Assembly: GCA_900316585.1 (NCBI GenBank)
Contig: ONDM01000001.1
Location: forward strand, 124,001-188,000
DNA from: an uncultured Prevotellaceae bacterium
Lineage (GTDB): Bacteria > Bacteroidota > Bacteroidia > Bacteroidales > Bacteroidaceae
Direction: 5' to 3'
DNA length: 64,000 bases
Positions 16,840-25,866 of the stretch are shown here, in pieces (position 1 is the stretch's first letter; each line of letters begins with the position of its first letter). The notes beneath the pieces were generated by a model. It was not told the origin of the DNA. It worked only from the letters and a program-made list of their open reading frames with translations, and made no database searches. The translations under genes and the position numbers were made by a program.

Positions 16840-19134
16840 TTAGAAATTGATTCTAAATCCACCACTTATAGCTCGTGCCGCTCCCCAATAGCCTCTAAAT
16901 GTAGACAAATCATGGTTCTTGCCGTCTAAACCACGTTCGATATAATTCTTGTCTAGCAAATTGGTTCCATTAGCAAATATATCAATTTGCATATTCTTAT
17001 ATAAGTTGGTTTTCCAACCAATAGTCGCATTAATCAAACTATAGGAAGGTAGCAAATAGGCATCCACAGAAGAGTCAGACGTGCGTGAAGAAGGCTCAAA
17101 ATCAGCATACATTCTCGCATTATACTGCCAACCTAAATTAGCATATAATCCATTACTCCATTTCATGTCAAGTGAGGCTCCGAACTGAGTTTGTGGAGCA
17201 TCACCAACATGTAAACCGTCACAACTAATGGTAAAAGTTTTTAATGTTTCATTGGTATAAGAGTCATAGATTATAGCTTCACCACTGCTTTTCCATTTCC
17301 AGGAAGCTAACATACCATAGGCATTCACAGTCAGCCACTGATTGACTTGTTGATGTACGTCAAGTTCTAAGCCCATGTGTAAGGCATTCAGTCCTTTAAC
17401 CAGATACTTCTCTGATTGTTCATTTGCACGTTTAGTAATACTGACTGACAATGTCTTGTCTCTCCATGAAGCAATATATCCAGAGAGGGATAAACCACCA
17501 CCGTTCCAACTGGAACGATAGCCAAGTTCACCCATAATATTTTTTTCGTTTATTACGTCATTGGTAATCGACAAATTACTGGATGCCAAATACACACTAG
17601 CATATGGGAGTCTAGAATTATACCCACCATTTAAATAAATGGAATGTTGATCGTTAATGGCATAGAGTACTCCTGCCTTAAAGCTTGCTCCTAAGCCATT
17701 AGCCCACTGGCTCTTTTCCCTGGTAATATCGTTGTGCCTACGATATTTGCCGCTGAAAACTGATGCACCTATATGAAGAACCCATGGACCGAAATCATAT
17801 CTACCCTGTAAATAAGCAGAAGTATGATGAGTGGTCCTACCATATCGGGCACCTACATAATCACCAACACCTAAATTGGATTTACTAGAATAGTCATACC
17901 AGTAGCTTCCTCCCAACAGGTCAAGAATCTCCATTTTGGACCAGGTATCGTAATATTGATATTGAAGTCCCCCTGCCAATGTCCACTCATCCGTAAGCTT
18001 GTAGTCAGCTGAGAAAATGGCTCCAGCCTGCTTGTGACCACTCAAATAGTCGATCATAATATTTTTCGATGCCACATTCTCCTCATTTTCTTGAAGAATA
18101 GAGTTAAAGTCGATATGTCCATTTGAATCTTGATGATCGATGATACTTTTCGCACCCGAAGCTGCATAGGTTGAACGACCTCCACCATCGGCTATAGCCA
18201 AATAGATGGAGTTTTTAAGAGAGAGCCTCTCCCCCTCCATGATATGTTGTAAGGTGAAATAAGGTTTCCAATAATGGTTCCTGCCAATAGAATATTCTTT
18301 TCCTCTAAGCATACCCCAGTTCTTATTGTAATCCCGACCGTATTTCTCAACGTCTTCTGAAGTTAGTTCTGTATTGCGCTGGTCATGCTCTTCTGGGGAA
18401 CCTAACGCAGTAAATATCAAGGTGTTCTCTTCATTAAGGATTTTACTCACAGAAAGCATATAGGAGAATGTCTGAATAGATGAGGCTTCCACATATCCAG
18501 AACCTGTCACATAAGCCAACGACAAATCCACTCCCCATCCATTAGGTAAGTTGCCAGAGGAATAATTCACATTACCTTTATATGTACCGAATTGAGTGGC
18601 AGAGAATCCAAAGTTGGTCATAGACGAATTACCGGTCCGTTTCGTAATTATATTGACAGCACCTCCTACTGATGTATCTGCTAGCATGGATGACCCAAGT
18701 CCTTTTTGAATTTGGATAGCATAAGTGGCATCAGCCAATCCCATCCAGTTACTCCAGTACATGGAACCAGATGTCAGCCCTTGGATAGGGATACCGTTAA
18801 GCAAGATAGATATATTTTCCTGCTTAAAGCCTCGCATATTTAGCGTAGCGTCACCATACGTACCTGTTGAAGATGTAGCATATACACCTGGTACTCCCTG
18901 CATCATTTCCAGATAATTCGGTGCCGTGCTATGCCGAAGGATGTCGTCGGGTTGAATAGTTGTAAGATTAAGAGCGGAGTGTCTCTCATCAGAAAAGTTG
19001 CCACGGATGACTACCTCCTGAAGAGAGAGCATCGTGTCGTTGGGCAAATAATCGACCTCTGGATCGCTTTGCGCAATACCATTTAATGAGGTGAGAATTG
19101 TAATGCCCAAAAGTACATGTTTTTTCTTTGCCAT
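16840..19134 (-). CDS. TonB-dependent outer-membrane receptor under FMN riboswitch control (putative flavin receptor)
   Basis: The frame is open from 19200, but the ATG at 19134 (MAKKKHVLLGITIL) starts a proper Sec signal ending near GIAQ, giving 764 residues. A TonB-box-like stretch (SLQEVVIRG) lies at about 37-45, followed directly by the plug domain (APNYLEMMQGVPGVYATSS, LNMRGFKQENISILLNGIPI, GGAVNIIT). The rest is a beta-barrel rich in alternating aromatic residues that ends in Phe. There is no N-terminal carboxypeptidase-like domain of the SusC type. The only clue to the ligand is the FMN riboswitch in the leader, which points to riboflavin, FMN or a related flavin. No cobalamin or TPP element is present. 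Confidence 0.88.
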   Translation of the reverse strand: MAKKKHVLLGITILTSLNGIAQSDPEVDYLPNDTMLSLQEVVIRGNFSDERHSALNLTTIQPDDILRHSTAPNYLEMMQGVPGVYATSSTGTYGDATLNMRGFKQENISILLNGIPIQGLTSGSMYWSNWMGLADATYAIQIQKGLGSSMLADTSVGGAVNIITKRTGNSSMTNFGFSATQFGTYKGNVNYSSGNLPNGWGVDLSLAYVTGSGYVEASSIQTFSYMLSVSKILNEENTLIFTALGSPEEHDQRNTELTSEDVEKYGRDYNKNWGMLRGKEYSIGRNHYWKPYFTLQHIMEGERLSLKNSIYLAIADGGGRSTYAASGAKSIIDHQDSNGHIDFNSILQENEENVASKNIMIDYLSGHKQAGAIFSADYKLTDEWTLAGGLQYQYYDTWSKMEILDLLGGSYWYDYSSKSNLGVGDYVGARYGRTTHHTSAYLQGRYDFGPWVLHIGASVFSGKYRRHNDITREKSQWANGLGASFKAGVLYAINDQHSIYLNGGYNSRLPYASVYLASSNLSITNDVINEKNIMGELGYRSSWNGGGLSLSGYIASWRDKTLSVSITKRANEQSEKYLVKGLNALHMGLELDVHQQVNQWLTVNAYGMLASWKWKSSGEAIIYDSYTNETLKTFTISCDGLHVGDAPQTQFGASLDMKWSNGLYANLGWQYNARMYADFEPSSRTSDSSVDAYLLPSYSLINATIGWKTNLYKNMQIDIFANGTNLLDKNYIERGLDGKNHDLSTFRGYWGAARAISGGFRINF

Positions 19135-19145
19135 TTTAAGAAGCT

Positions 19146-19184
19146 TTGAATTGTCAGTAATGTTACTTTTGGCATACAATTCAA
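19146..19184 (-). promoter_or_regulatory. Stem-loop just before the receptor start codon
   Basis: A 9-bp perfect inverted repeat (TTGAATTGT at 19146-19154 and ACAATTCAA at 19176-19184) encloses 21 bases and ends 11 bases before the ATG at 19134. It could be part of the riboswitch expression platform, hiding the translation start. Confidence 0.45.
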
Positions 19185-19235
19185 GGCATATAAGAAACAT
19201 TCAACCTTGTTTTCTAAACGGGAACAAGGAAGATT

Positions 19236-19350
19236 TCTCTTCTTCCATCCAGACTATACTGTCGGTACCGAAGTTCCATCGGTTCATGCCCCTATAAAGG
19301 GGCTCGCGGACTATACCGCCGGTCGGGAATTACACCCTGCCCTGAAGAGT
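19236..19350 (-). promoter_or_regulatory. FMN riboswitch (RFN element)
   Basis: Read on the minus strand, the sequence contains the conserved RFN blocks in order: CTTCAGGGCAGGGTG, AATTCCCGACCGGCGGT, AGTCCGCGAGC, a variable GCCCC/GGGGC hairpin, ACCGATGGAACTTCGGTACC, CGACAGTATAGTCTGGATG, and a closing GAAGAAGAG that pairs with the 5' CTCTTC (P1). This is a full aptamer, with all consensus junctions present. It lies between a good promoter at 19360-19390 and the receptor start codon. In known cases, FMN binding lowers expression of flavin synthesis or uptake genes. Confidence 0.93.
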
Positions 19351-19359
19351 TTGCGGGTG

Positions 19360-19390
19360 CAAAGATATTGATAATTTCTAATTCACCAAA
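19360..19390 (-). promoter_or_regulatory. Promoter driving the FMN riboswitch and receptor
   Basis: On the minus strand, TTTG (19390-19387) is followed after 19 bases by TATCTTTG (19367-19360), then CACCC. Transcription would begin a few bases before the aptamer. Confidence 0.62.
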
Positions 19391-19549
19391 CATAAAGACT
19401 GAATTATTTACTACTGAAACGCCATTACCAAAAGTGTAAATTAAGCTAATAACTGGAAACTAATAATTTACGGGAATTAGTAAGATTCATATAATTTTGT
19501 CCTCTCTCAAAAAAAAGAATAAAACTTATGATGTTTTTCCCATTTTTCT

Positions 19550-19557
19550 TATATTTG
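19550..19557 (+). promoter_or_regulatory. -7 element of the DUF2007 gene
   Basis: TATATTTG followed by CG matches TAnnTTTG and lies 34 bases before the ATG at 19592. Confidence 0.5.
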
Positions 19558-19591
19558 CGAAAGATATGTTCCACTCATAAAAATAGAGATT

Positions 19592-20074
19592 ATGGAAGAT
19601 TTAAAAATAGTTGCTAAATGCGAGAATACCATTCTTGCGGATGAAATAAAAAACGCATTGGAAGCAGCTGAAATACCTTGTATGGCTGTAGATGAAACCA
19701 TAACAGGTGCTATGGGAGGCTATGGACCCATGCCTGGTATCGCTATAAAAGTTTACAAGAAAGATCTTGAGAAAGCCAAAGATATTGTCAGCAAGATTCA
19801 GGAGGAAAGACAGAAAGATGTGAAGTTGTGGTGTCCTACATGTGGTAGTGAAGAAGTTGAATTGATTCAAGAAGGAGTGAAAAACTCCATCTATTGGAAA
19901 CGAGTCGGTGCGCTGCTTCTTGCTTTGACCATCATCTGGTTACTTTTCTATCTACCCTCGCCTAAGTTTACCATTATTGTCACCATCATAGTTGCTTTAA
20001 TTGGATTAATTATATTACCGAAAACAAGATCTAATTATCACTGTAAAAAATGTGGCAAAGATTTCTACAAATAA
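19592..20074 (+). CDS. DUF2007 protein with zinc ribbon and two membrane segments
   Basis: Residues 1-75 match the DUF2007 pattern (a ferredoxin-like fold called a putative signal-transducing protein): VAKCENTILADEIKNALEAAEIPC and PGIAIKVYKKDLEKAKDIV. CPTCG (about 90-94) and CKKCG (about 152-156) flank two hydrophobic segments at roughly 110-127 and 131-148, so the two halves of a zinc ribbon bracket the membrane hairpin. The function is not known. The esterase gene begins 26 bases downstream and may be co-transcribed. Confidence 0.75.
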   Translation: MEDLKIVAKCENTILADEIKNALEAAEIPCMAVDETITGAMGGYGPMPGIAIKVYKKDLEKAKDIVSKIQEERQKDVKLWCPTCGSEEVELIQEGVKNSIYWKRVGALLLALTIIWLLFYLPSPKFTIIVTIIVALIGLIILPKTRSNYHCKKCGKDFYK

Positions 20075-20100
20075 CCGTTCAACCTTTAAGTAATAAATCT

Positions 20101-21238
20101 ATGAAAAAATTATTGTTTTTTTGTTGTGTCTTTCCTGTTTGCAGGAATGCTGCAAGCACAAGAGCTGAGTAATTTCAGTTTTGGAAGAGGCAACCGCATT
20201 ATATCTCCAGAAATTAAGGGAGACTCCGTTACTTTCCGTTTGAATGCCAACTATGCTACCATGGTAAGTCTCTATGGCAATTGGCTACCTAATTATACGG
20301 ATGTCATCCCAATGACTAAAGGTCCAAATGGCATATGGGAGGTTACTATTGCTGCACCAGAACCAGAAATTTATACCTATAATTTTCTTGTAGATGGTGT
20401 TTCTACCAATGACCCTGTGAACTTTATGGTACAAAGAGATGGAACAAGATATTTGAACATGTTGTTTGTTCCAGGTGACCGTTCCAAGAATTACAATGAG
20501 ACAGCCCATCGTGGAACTGTTAGCTACAAGTGGTATGATAGCAAGCAGTTAGGCATCAACCGTCGTTTGGCTGTCTATACGCCTTATGGATATGAAACCA
20601 GCAACAAGAAATATCCTGTCCTTTACCTACTGCATGGAGGTGGTGGTGATGAGGAAGCATGGCTCTCCATGGGACGTGCGGCACAAATCCTTGACAATCT
20701 GATTGAACAAGGTAAAGCTGTTCCTATGATTGTAGTGATGCCAAATGGTAATCCTAATCAGCAGGCAGCAAGTACTATAGGCTTGAAAAATACAGCATTA
20801 GACATGCGTGCTCCGGAAAATGCAAATGCTTATGTGAAAAGCTTAGTCAATGAGATTATTCCTTTCATTGAAAAGAATTACCGTGCTATTCCTAAGAAAT
20901 CTGCTCGCGCTATTTCAGGACTCTCCATGGGTGGTGGACATACAACTTCTGCCACAATCCTTTACCCTAACACATTCGACTATATCTGTCCGTTAAGTTG
21001 CGGTATTCGTGAGAGTGATCATCTTGACGCTGATCTGCAGGGAATTAAGAAAGCTGGATATAAGTTGTATTGGATTGGCTGTGGTAAAGCCGATTTTGCT
21101 TGGCCAGGAACTGAAATTCTTGATCAGGCTCTAACTAGAAACGGTATGGAGCATACCTTATATTCCAGTACAGGTGGACATGAATGGAAAAACTGGCGTT
21201 TGTATCTGAACACCTTTGCACAGCTACTTTTCAAGTAG
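20101..21238 (+). CDS. Secreted CE1-type esterase, paralogue of the 3406 gene; signal peptide frameshifted at a T7 run
   Basis: The main frame runs from 20105 to 21238, but the natural ATG at 20101 (MKKLLFF) is out of frame by one base. Removing one T from the seven at 20116-20122 joins them into MKKLLFFVVSFLFAGMLQAQ, a perfect Sec signal. The only in-frame alternative is GTG at 20126, which would give a truncated signal. The mature protein has an E-set domain and an alpha/beta hydrolase with YLLHGGGGDEEAW, GLSMGGGH (Ser267 counted from 20126), Asp323 and His352. It closely parallels the 3406 esterase. The shift may be a sequencing error, a recent mutation or slipped-strand phase variation. 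Confidence 0.8.
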
Positions 21239-21258
21239 TCTTTAAAAATAAGGCACAG

Positions 21259-21302
21259 AAGATGGATATGGCAAGAAATAGATGTCATATCCATCTTTTT
21301 CT
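21259..21302 (+). terminator. Rho-independent terminator after the second esterase
   Basis: AAGATGGATATG (21259-21270) pairs perfectly with CATATCCATCTT (21286-21297), followed by TTTCTTT. Confidence 0.8.
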
Positions 21303-21324
21303 TTAATGGAAACACTTTTTTGTT

Positions 21325-21332
21325 TATCTTTG
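21325..21332 (+). promoter_or_regulatory. -7 element of the cyclophilin gene
   Basis: TATCTTTG followed by C matches TAnnTTTG and lies 24 bases before the ATG at 21357. Confidence 0.5.
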
Positions 21333-21356
21333 CAGAAAACAAACCAAAATAATACT

Positions 21357-22094
21357 ATGGCAAAAGTAAGAATCGAGACTTCATTGGGTGATATCGTCGT
21401 TCGTCTCTATGATGAAACTCCTTTGCATCGAGACAATTTCCTCAAATTGGCTGGTAAAGGCTTTTATGACGGAACTCTGTTTCATCGGGTTATAAAGAAT
21501 TTCATGATTCAAGGTGGTGATCCTGAAAGTATTGGTGCGCCACAAAACCAACAATTAGGTTCGGGGGGAACTGGGTATACCATCCCTGCAGAAATCAAAC
21601 CTGGGCTGATTCATAAACGTGGGGCATTTGCTGCTGCAAGATTAGGCGATGAGATGAACCCTAAACGAGAAAGTAGTGGCTGTCAGTTCTACATTGTTTG
21701 GGGAGAGGTTTACAATCAGAGTAAACTGGGACAATTGAAAAAACAACTTCAGATGCAAGAGGAGCAGAATATATTCAATGGCTTGGTGCAGCAACACCGT
21801 GAAGAAATCATGAAGCTCCGCAAAAACCGTGATCGTGAAGGTCTCATGGAGTTGCAAGACAAACTTATTGCAGAGACAAGAGCGATTATGAAGAACAAAG
21901 AAGCACAAGGCTTGACAGAAACACAGGAGAAAGCTTATACTACAGTAGGTGGTACTCCTTTCCTGGATGGTCAGTACACTGTCTTTGGTGAAGTTGAGGA
22001 AGGCCTGGACATCGTTGGTAAGATTCAAGAGGTGGAGACCCAGCGAGGTGATCGGCCGAAAGAAGATATATCCATGAAAATTACCATTCTTTGA
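21357..22094 (+). CDS. Cyclophilin-type peptidyl-prolyl isomerase
   Basis: The start is taken at 21357 (MAKVRIETSLGDIV) because it follows the promoter; upstream in-frame codons are not protein-like. The 245-residue protein has FHRVIKNFMIQGGDPE (catalytic Arg) and SSGCQFYIVWGEV. Then comes a charged helical insert of about 75 residues (roughly 120-195), before the closing FLDGQYTVFGEVEEGLDIVGKI. Such helical inserts are common in Bacteroidetes cyclophilins. There is no signal peptide, so it is cytoplasmic. A GH3 gene follows 14 bases after the stop, perhaps by read-through only. Confidence 0.9.
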   Translation: MAKVRIETSLGDIVVRLYDETPLHRDNFLKLAGKGFYDGTLFHRVIKNFMIQGGDPESIGAPQNQQLGSGGTGYTIPAEIKPGLIHKRGAFAAARLGDEMNPKRESSGCQFYIVWGEVYNQSKLGQLKKQLQMQEEQNIFNGLVQQHREEIMKLRKNRDREGLMELQDKLIAETRAIMKNKEAQGLTETQEKAYTTVGGTPFLDGQYTVFGEVEEGLDIVGKIQEVETQRGDRPKEDISMKITIL

Positions 22095-22108
22095 CTAAAT
22101 TAAATACT

Positions 22109-24667
22109 ATGAAAAAGATATTATTCATTGCTGTTGCAGCTTGTGTGTTCAGTTTACCGATGCTGGCTCAGATTAAGGCGAAAGACACTAAAGGCACCCC
22201 TGCAGAACGTGCCGAACAGATGCTGAAGCAGTTGACTCTGGAAGAGAAACTCGGTCTGATGGAAAACGAATCCAAACCAGTGGAACGATTAGGTATCAAA
22301 CCGTACAACTGGTGGAACGAGACGTTACATGGTGTGGGTAGAAACGGATTGGCAACTGTATTTCCTCAGTGCGTTGGACTTGCTTCTACATTTGATACAG
22401 ATTTGGTATACAACTGTTTCTATGCTGCCAGCGATGAGGCTCGTGCCAAATACCTAAAAGCTCGTCAAGAAGGCAACTATAAGATTTATACAGGTCTTAC
22501 TTTCTGGACTCCTAACGTAAACATTTTCCGTGACCCTAGGTGGGGACGTGGCCAGGAAACCTACGGTGAAGACCCCTACCTGACTTCCGTCATGGGATTG
22601 GCTGTAGTGAATGGACTGCAAGGTAACTTTGCAAACCTAGGGGTCGACAAGCTTCATGCTTGTGCAAAACATTATGCAGTACATAGTGGTCCGGAGTGGA
22701 ACAGACATACTTTCGACGTAGAGACCATTGATCCACGTGATTTGTGGGAAACATACATGCCAGCCTTCAAGACTTTGGTTCAGAAGGGTAATGTAAAAGA
22801 AGTGATGTGTGCTTACAACCGCCTGGATGGTGACCCTTGCTGTGGAAGCAGCAAATTGCTGAATCAGATTCTTAGAAACGAATGGGGATTCAAAGGCGTA
22901 GTAACCAGCGATTGCGGTGCAGTGACCGACTTCTACTTGAAAGGTCACCATGAAACTCATGATGATGAGGCTTCAGCCAGTGCAGCTGCTCTTCTTAGCG
23001 GAACCGACGTAGAATGTGGAAGTATCTATGCTAAGGGTCTGAAACAAGCCATTGCCGATGGTGAAATCCGTGAAGAAGATATCGATATCAGTGTTCGCAG
23101 ATTGTTGCAGGCTCGTTTTGAACTGGGCGAGATGGATGATACAACCCCTTGGGACACCATTCCATACAGTGTGGTAAGTAGTCCAGAGCACCAAAGCCTG
23201 AACCTGCGTGCTGCCCTTGAAAGCATCATCCTGCTGCAAAACAAGAACAATATACTTCCGCTTAGCAAGAAGATGAGCGTGGCATTGATTGGCCCTAATG
23301 CAGCCGATAGTATTATGCTTTGGGGTAATTACAACGGTACCCCAGACCATACTTATACCATTTTGGAAGGTGTAAAGCAATATGCTAAGAAACTAATCTA
23401 TGATCCCGCATGCAACTTAGCTAGCGACCAGTTGTTCAGTTCTCTATACGGACAACTGAAAAGCAACGGAAGAAAAGGAATGACTGCTACATATTGGAAC
23501 AACAACAAGATGGAAGGTGATGCTGTTGTTACGGTTCAGATGACTTCTCCATTCAGTTTGACCACGGAAGGTAATACTCATTTTGCACAGGGAGTAGAAT
23601 TGCAGAACTTCAGTGGAAGCTACAAGGCTACCTTCACTCCTTTAAAGAATGAAAAGGTTGAATTCCTCTGCAAATACATCGGAAAGGTAGAAGTGCTGGT
23701 TGATGGAAAATTGGTGGAAACAAAGAACGGATACGCACCATCGGATATGACTGTCTATACTTTGGATGCAGTAAAGGGTAAATCCTATGAAATTGAAATC
23801 CGATATGCATGGTTGGGCTATCAGGGACTATTTAGCTTCAACCTTGGTTCTTACCATACCATCAATTACGATGCTATCGTTAAGAAAGTAAGGCCTGCAG
23901 ATGTAGTTATCTTTGCTGGTGGAATCTCCCCACAGCTTGAAGGTGAGGAAATGCCTGTACATGTAGAAGGCTTCCGTGGAGGTGACAGAACCGACATTCA
24001 GCTTCCAAAAGTACAAAGAAATCTCTTGGCTGCCCTTAAGAAGGCAGGGAAAAAGGTGATTTTCGTGAACTGTTCCGGTAGTGCCATCGGTTTAGCACCA
24101 GAGACTGAAAACTGCGATGCCATCATTCAGATGTTCTATGCAGGACAGCAAGGAGGTAAGGCACTGGCAAAAGTACTCTATGGTGAATACAACCCAGCAG
24201 GCCGTCTTCCAATGACATTCTATAAGGACACGCTGCAGCTTCCTGATTTCCAGGATTACAGCATGAAGAATCGTACTTACCGTTACATGGAAGAGGTTCC
24301 TACGTTCAGTTTTGGCTATGGCTTGAGTTATACTACATTTAGCTATGGAGAGGCAAAACTGATGGGAGACAAGATTGTCATTCCAGTAACAAACACGGGA
24401 AAGAGAAAGGGCGAGGAAGTTGTACAGTTGTACGTCAACTTACCAAAGGATGTTAACGGCCCAATCAAAGCTTTGCGTGGTTTCAAGAGAGTGGAAATCA
24501 ACCCGGGAGAAACAGTGGATGTAGAGATTCCTATCACAGAAGAGACTTTCACTTGGTGGGATGATTTTACCAATACCATGATTCCTCAAAGTGGAGAATA
24601 CAAACTTCTTTACGGTTCTTCCAGCCGTGACCAAGATCTGAAAGTACTCACAACGACAAGACCATAA
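22109..24667 (+). CDS. GH3 beta-glycosidase with PA14 insert (beta-xylosidase/beta-glucosidase type)
   Basis: The 852-residue protein has a Sec signal ending near MLAQ (residue 21). Domain 1 is a TIM barrel with GRGQETYGEDPYLT and the nucleophile Asp268 in VVTSDCGA. The alpha/beta sandwich domain is interrupted at about 455-585 by a PA14-like module (TATYWNN, FSGSYKATFTP, VEVLVDG). GISPQLEGEEMPV (about 605-617) carries the likely acid/base glutamate, and an FnIII-like domain ends the protein. This layout fits periplasmic xylan 1,4-beta-xylosidases of Prevotella and Bacteroides. An acyltransferase gene follows after two bases and is surely co-transcribed. Confidence 0.9.
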   Translation: MKKILFIAVAACVFSLPMLAQIKAKDTKGTPAERAEQMLKQLTLEEKLGLMENESKPVERLGIKPYNWWNETLHGVGRNGLATVFPQCVGLASTFDTDLVYNCFYAASDEARAKYLKARQEGNYKIYTGLTFWTPNVNIFRDPRWGRGQETYGEDPYLTSVMGLAVVNGLQGNFANLGVDKLHACAKHYAVHSGPEWNRHTFDVETIDPRDLWETYMPAFKTLVQKGNVKEVMCAYNRLDGDPCCGSSKLLNQILRNEWGFKGVVTSDCGAVTDFYLKGHHETHDDEASASAAALLSGTDVECGSIYAKGLKQAIADGEIREEDIDISVRRLLQARFELGEMDDTTPWDTIPYSVVSSPEHQSLNLRAALESIILLQNKNNILPLSKKMSVALIGPNAADSIMLWGNYNGTPDHTYTILEGVKQYAKKLIYDPACNLASDQLFSSLYGQLKSNGRKGMTATYWNNNKMEGDAVVTVQMTSPFSLTTEGNTHFAQGVELQNFSGSYKATFTPLKNEKVEFLCKYIGKVEVLVDGKLVETKNGYAPSDMTVYTLDAVKGKSYEIEIRYAWLGYQGLFSFNLGSYHTINYDAIVKKVRPADVVIFAGGISPQLEGEEMPVHVEGFRGGDRTDIQLPKVQRNLLAALKKAGKKVIFVNCSGSAIGLAPETENCDAIIQMFYAGQQGGKALAKVLYGEYNPAGRLPMTFYKDTLQLPDFQDYSMKNRTYRYMEEVPTFSFGYGLSYTTFSYGEAKLMGDKIVIPVTNTGKRKGEEVVQLYVNLPKDVNGPIKALRGFKRVEINPGETVDVEIPITEETFTWWDDFTNTMIPQSGEYKLLYGSSSRDQDLKVLTTTRP

Positions 24668-24669
24668 GC

Positions 24670-25863
24670 ATGCCCCAAAACGTATATTTAGAATCCAAAC
24701 CTCACTATGAAATTCTGGATGGGCTTAGAGGAGTAGCAGCCTTGATGGTGGTCATCTTCCACCTGTTTGAATCCTATGGAGGAGTTAACACCATCGGGCA
24801 TGGCTACATGGCTGTAGATTTCTTCTTTGCATTATCGGGCTTTGTAATCGGCTATGCTTACCAGGACCGTTGGGATAAGATGACAACATGGAGTTTTATC
24901 AAACGTCGTCTCGTACGCTTACATCCAATGGTAATCCTAGCAGCCTTTCTAGCTATGCTGTTCTATTACTTCACCGATGGTGTTCCTGCATTCCATATCG
25001 TTCGGGAAACTGCTCCTTGGGTGCTGTTCGGAGTCTTCGTATGGCAGTGTCTGATGATTCCTCTCCCACAAGCATGGGACATCAGAGGTTATGCTGAAGT
25101 GAGTTCGTTGGGTGGAACATTCTGGACACTACACTATGAGTATCTTGCCAACCTTCTCTATGTTTTCTTCGTCAGAAAATTCAGCAAGATAGGATTAGGA
25201 ATTTTCGTATTCATCTGTGCTGTCTTTAGCTTCTGTCTGGCTAATGAAATCGACATCATAGGCCTTTGGGGACACCGCTGGGCAAGATATTCGGTAAATA
25301 GTGGTTTCTCACTCACGGTTAGCGAAGTGTCTGTAGCCCTTACCCGCTTGATGTATCCGTTCTTCTCAGGATTGCTAGTATCACGCTTAGGTAAACTCAT
25401 AAAGGTTAAAGGCGGGTTCTACTGGTGTTCCCTGTTAGTTATTTTGGTTCTAGCCATGCCACCGATTGGGTTCAATGATGCCCACTTTGATTTTCAAACC
25501 CGTACCATGACTATTGGCCCAAACGATACCATGTGGATGAATGGTCTCTATGAAAGTTTTGTCATCCTGTTTATGTTCCCACTTATCGTGTCAATGGGTG
25601 CAGGCAGTAGTGTGAAAGGAAAGAAATCCTATGCCATCTGCAAGTTTGTAGGAGACCTCTCCTATCCACTTTACCTTACCCACTTCAGTCTGGTTTATAA
25701 TCAGCAGAGTTGGGTAGCTACCCACAAAGATTCTAGTTTCGCAATACATGCATTTGTGTTTGTATCCGTACTGATTCTGTCGGTTCTGATGGCTTATGCC
25801 TGCCTGAAACTATATGACCTCCCTGTAAGGGAATGGCTAAAGAAGCATTGGCTGATGAAATAA
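24670..25863 (+). CDS. Integral-membrane acyltransferase (acyltransferase 3 / OafA-NodX family)
   Basis: The 397-residue polytopic protein opens with the family hallmark ILDGLRGVAALMVVIFHLFE (His in the first helix) and has RRLVRLHPMVI near residue 80, with about ten hydrophobic segments. Members move acetyl or other acyl groups onto sugars of surface polysaccharides or glycans. It begins two bases after the GH3 stop, so the two are translated from one message. Whether it modifies the organism's own surface glycan or acts on a dietary sugar pathway is not shown. Confidence 0.88.
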   Translation: MPQNVYLESKPHYEILDGLRGVAALMVVIFHLFESYGGVNTIGHGYMAVDFFFALSGFVIGYAYQDRWDKMTTWSFIKRRLVRLHPMVILAAFLAMLFYYFTDGVPAFHIVRETAPWVLFGVFVWQCLMIPLPQAWDIRGYAEVSSLGGTFWTLHYEYLANLLYVFFVRKFSKIGLGIFVFICAVFSFCLANEIDIIGLWGHRWARYSVNSGFSLTVSEVSVALTRLMYPFFSGLLVSRLGKLIKVKGGFYWCSLLVILVLAMPPIGFNDAHFDFQTRTMTIGPNDTMWMNGLYESFVILFMFPLIVSMGAGSSVKGKKSYAICKFVGDLSYPLYLTHFSLVYNQQSWVATHKDSSFAIHAFVFVSVLILSVLMAYACLKLYDLPVREWLKKHWLMK

Positions 25864-25866
25864 TAA

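Noticed and set aside
19200-19370. TPP or cobalamin riboswitch
   Set aside because: The conserved blocks match the FMN (RFN) aptamer; the TPP CTGAGA block and the B12 box are absent.
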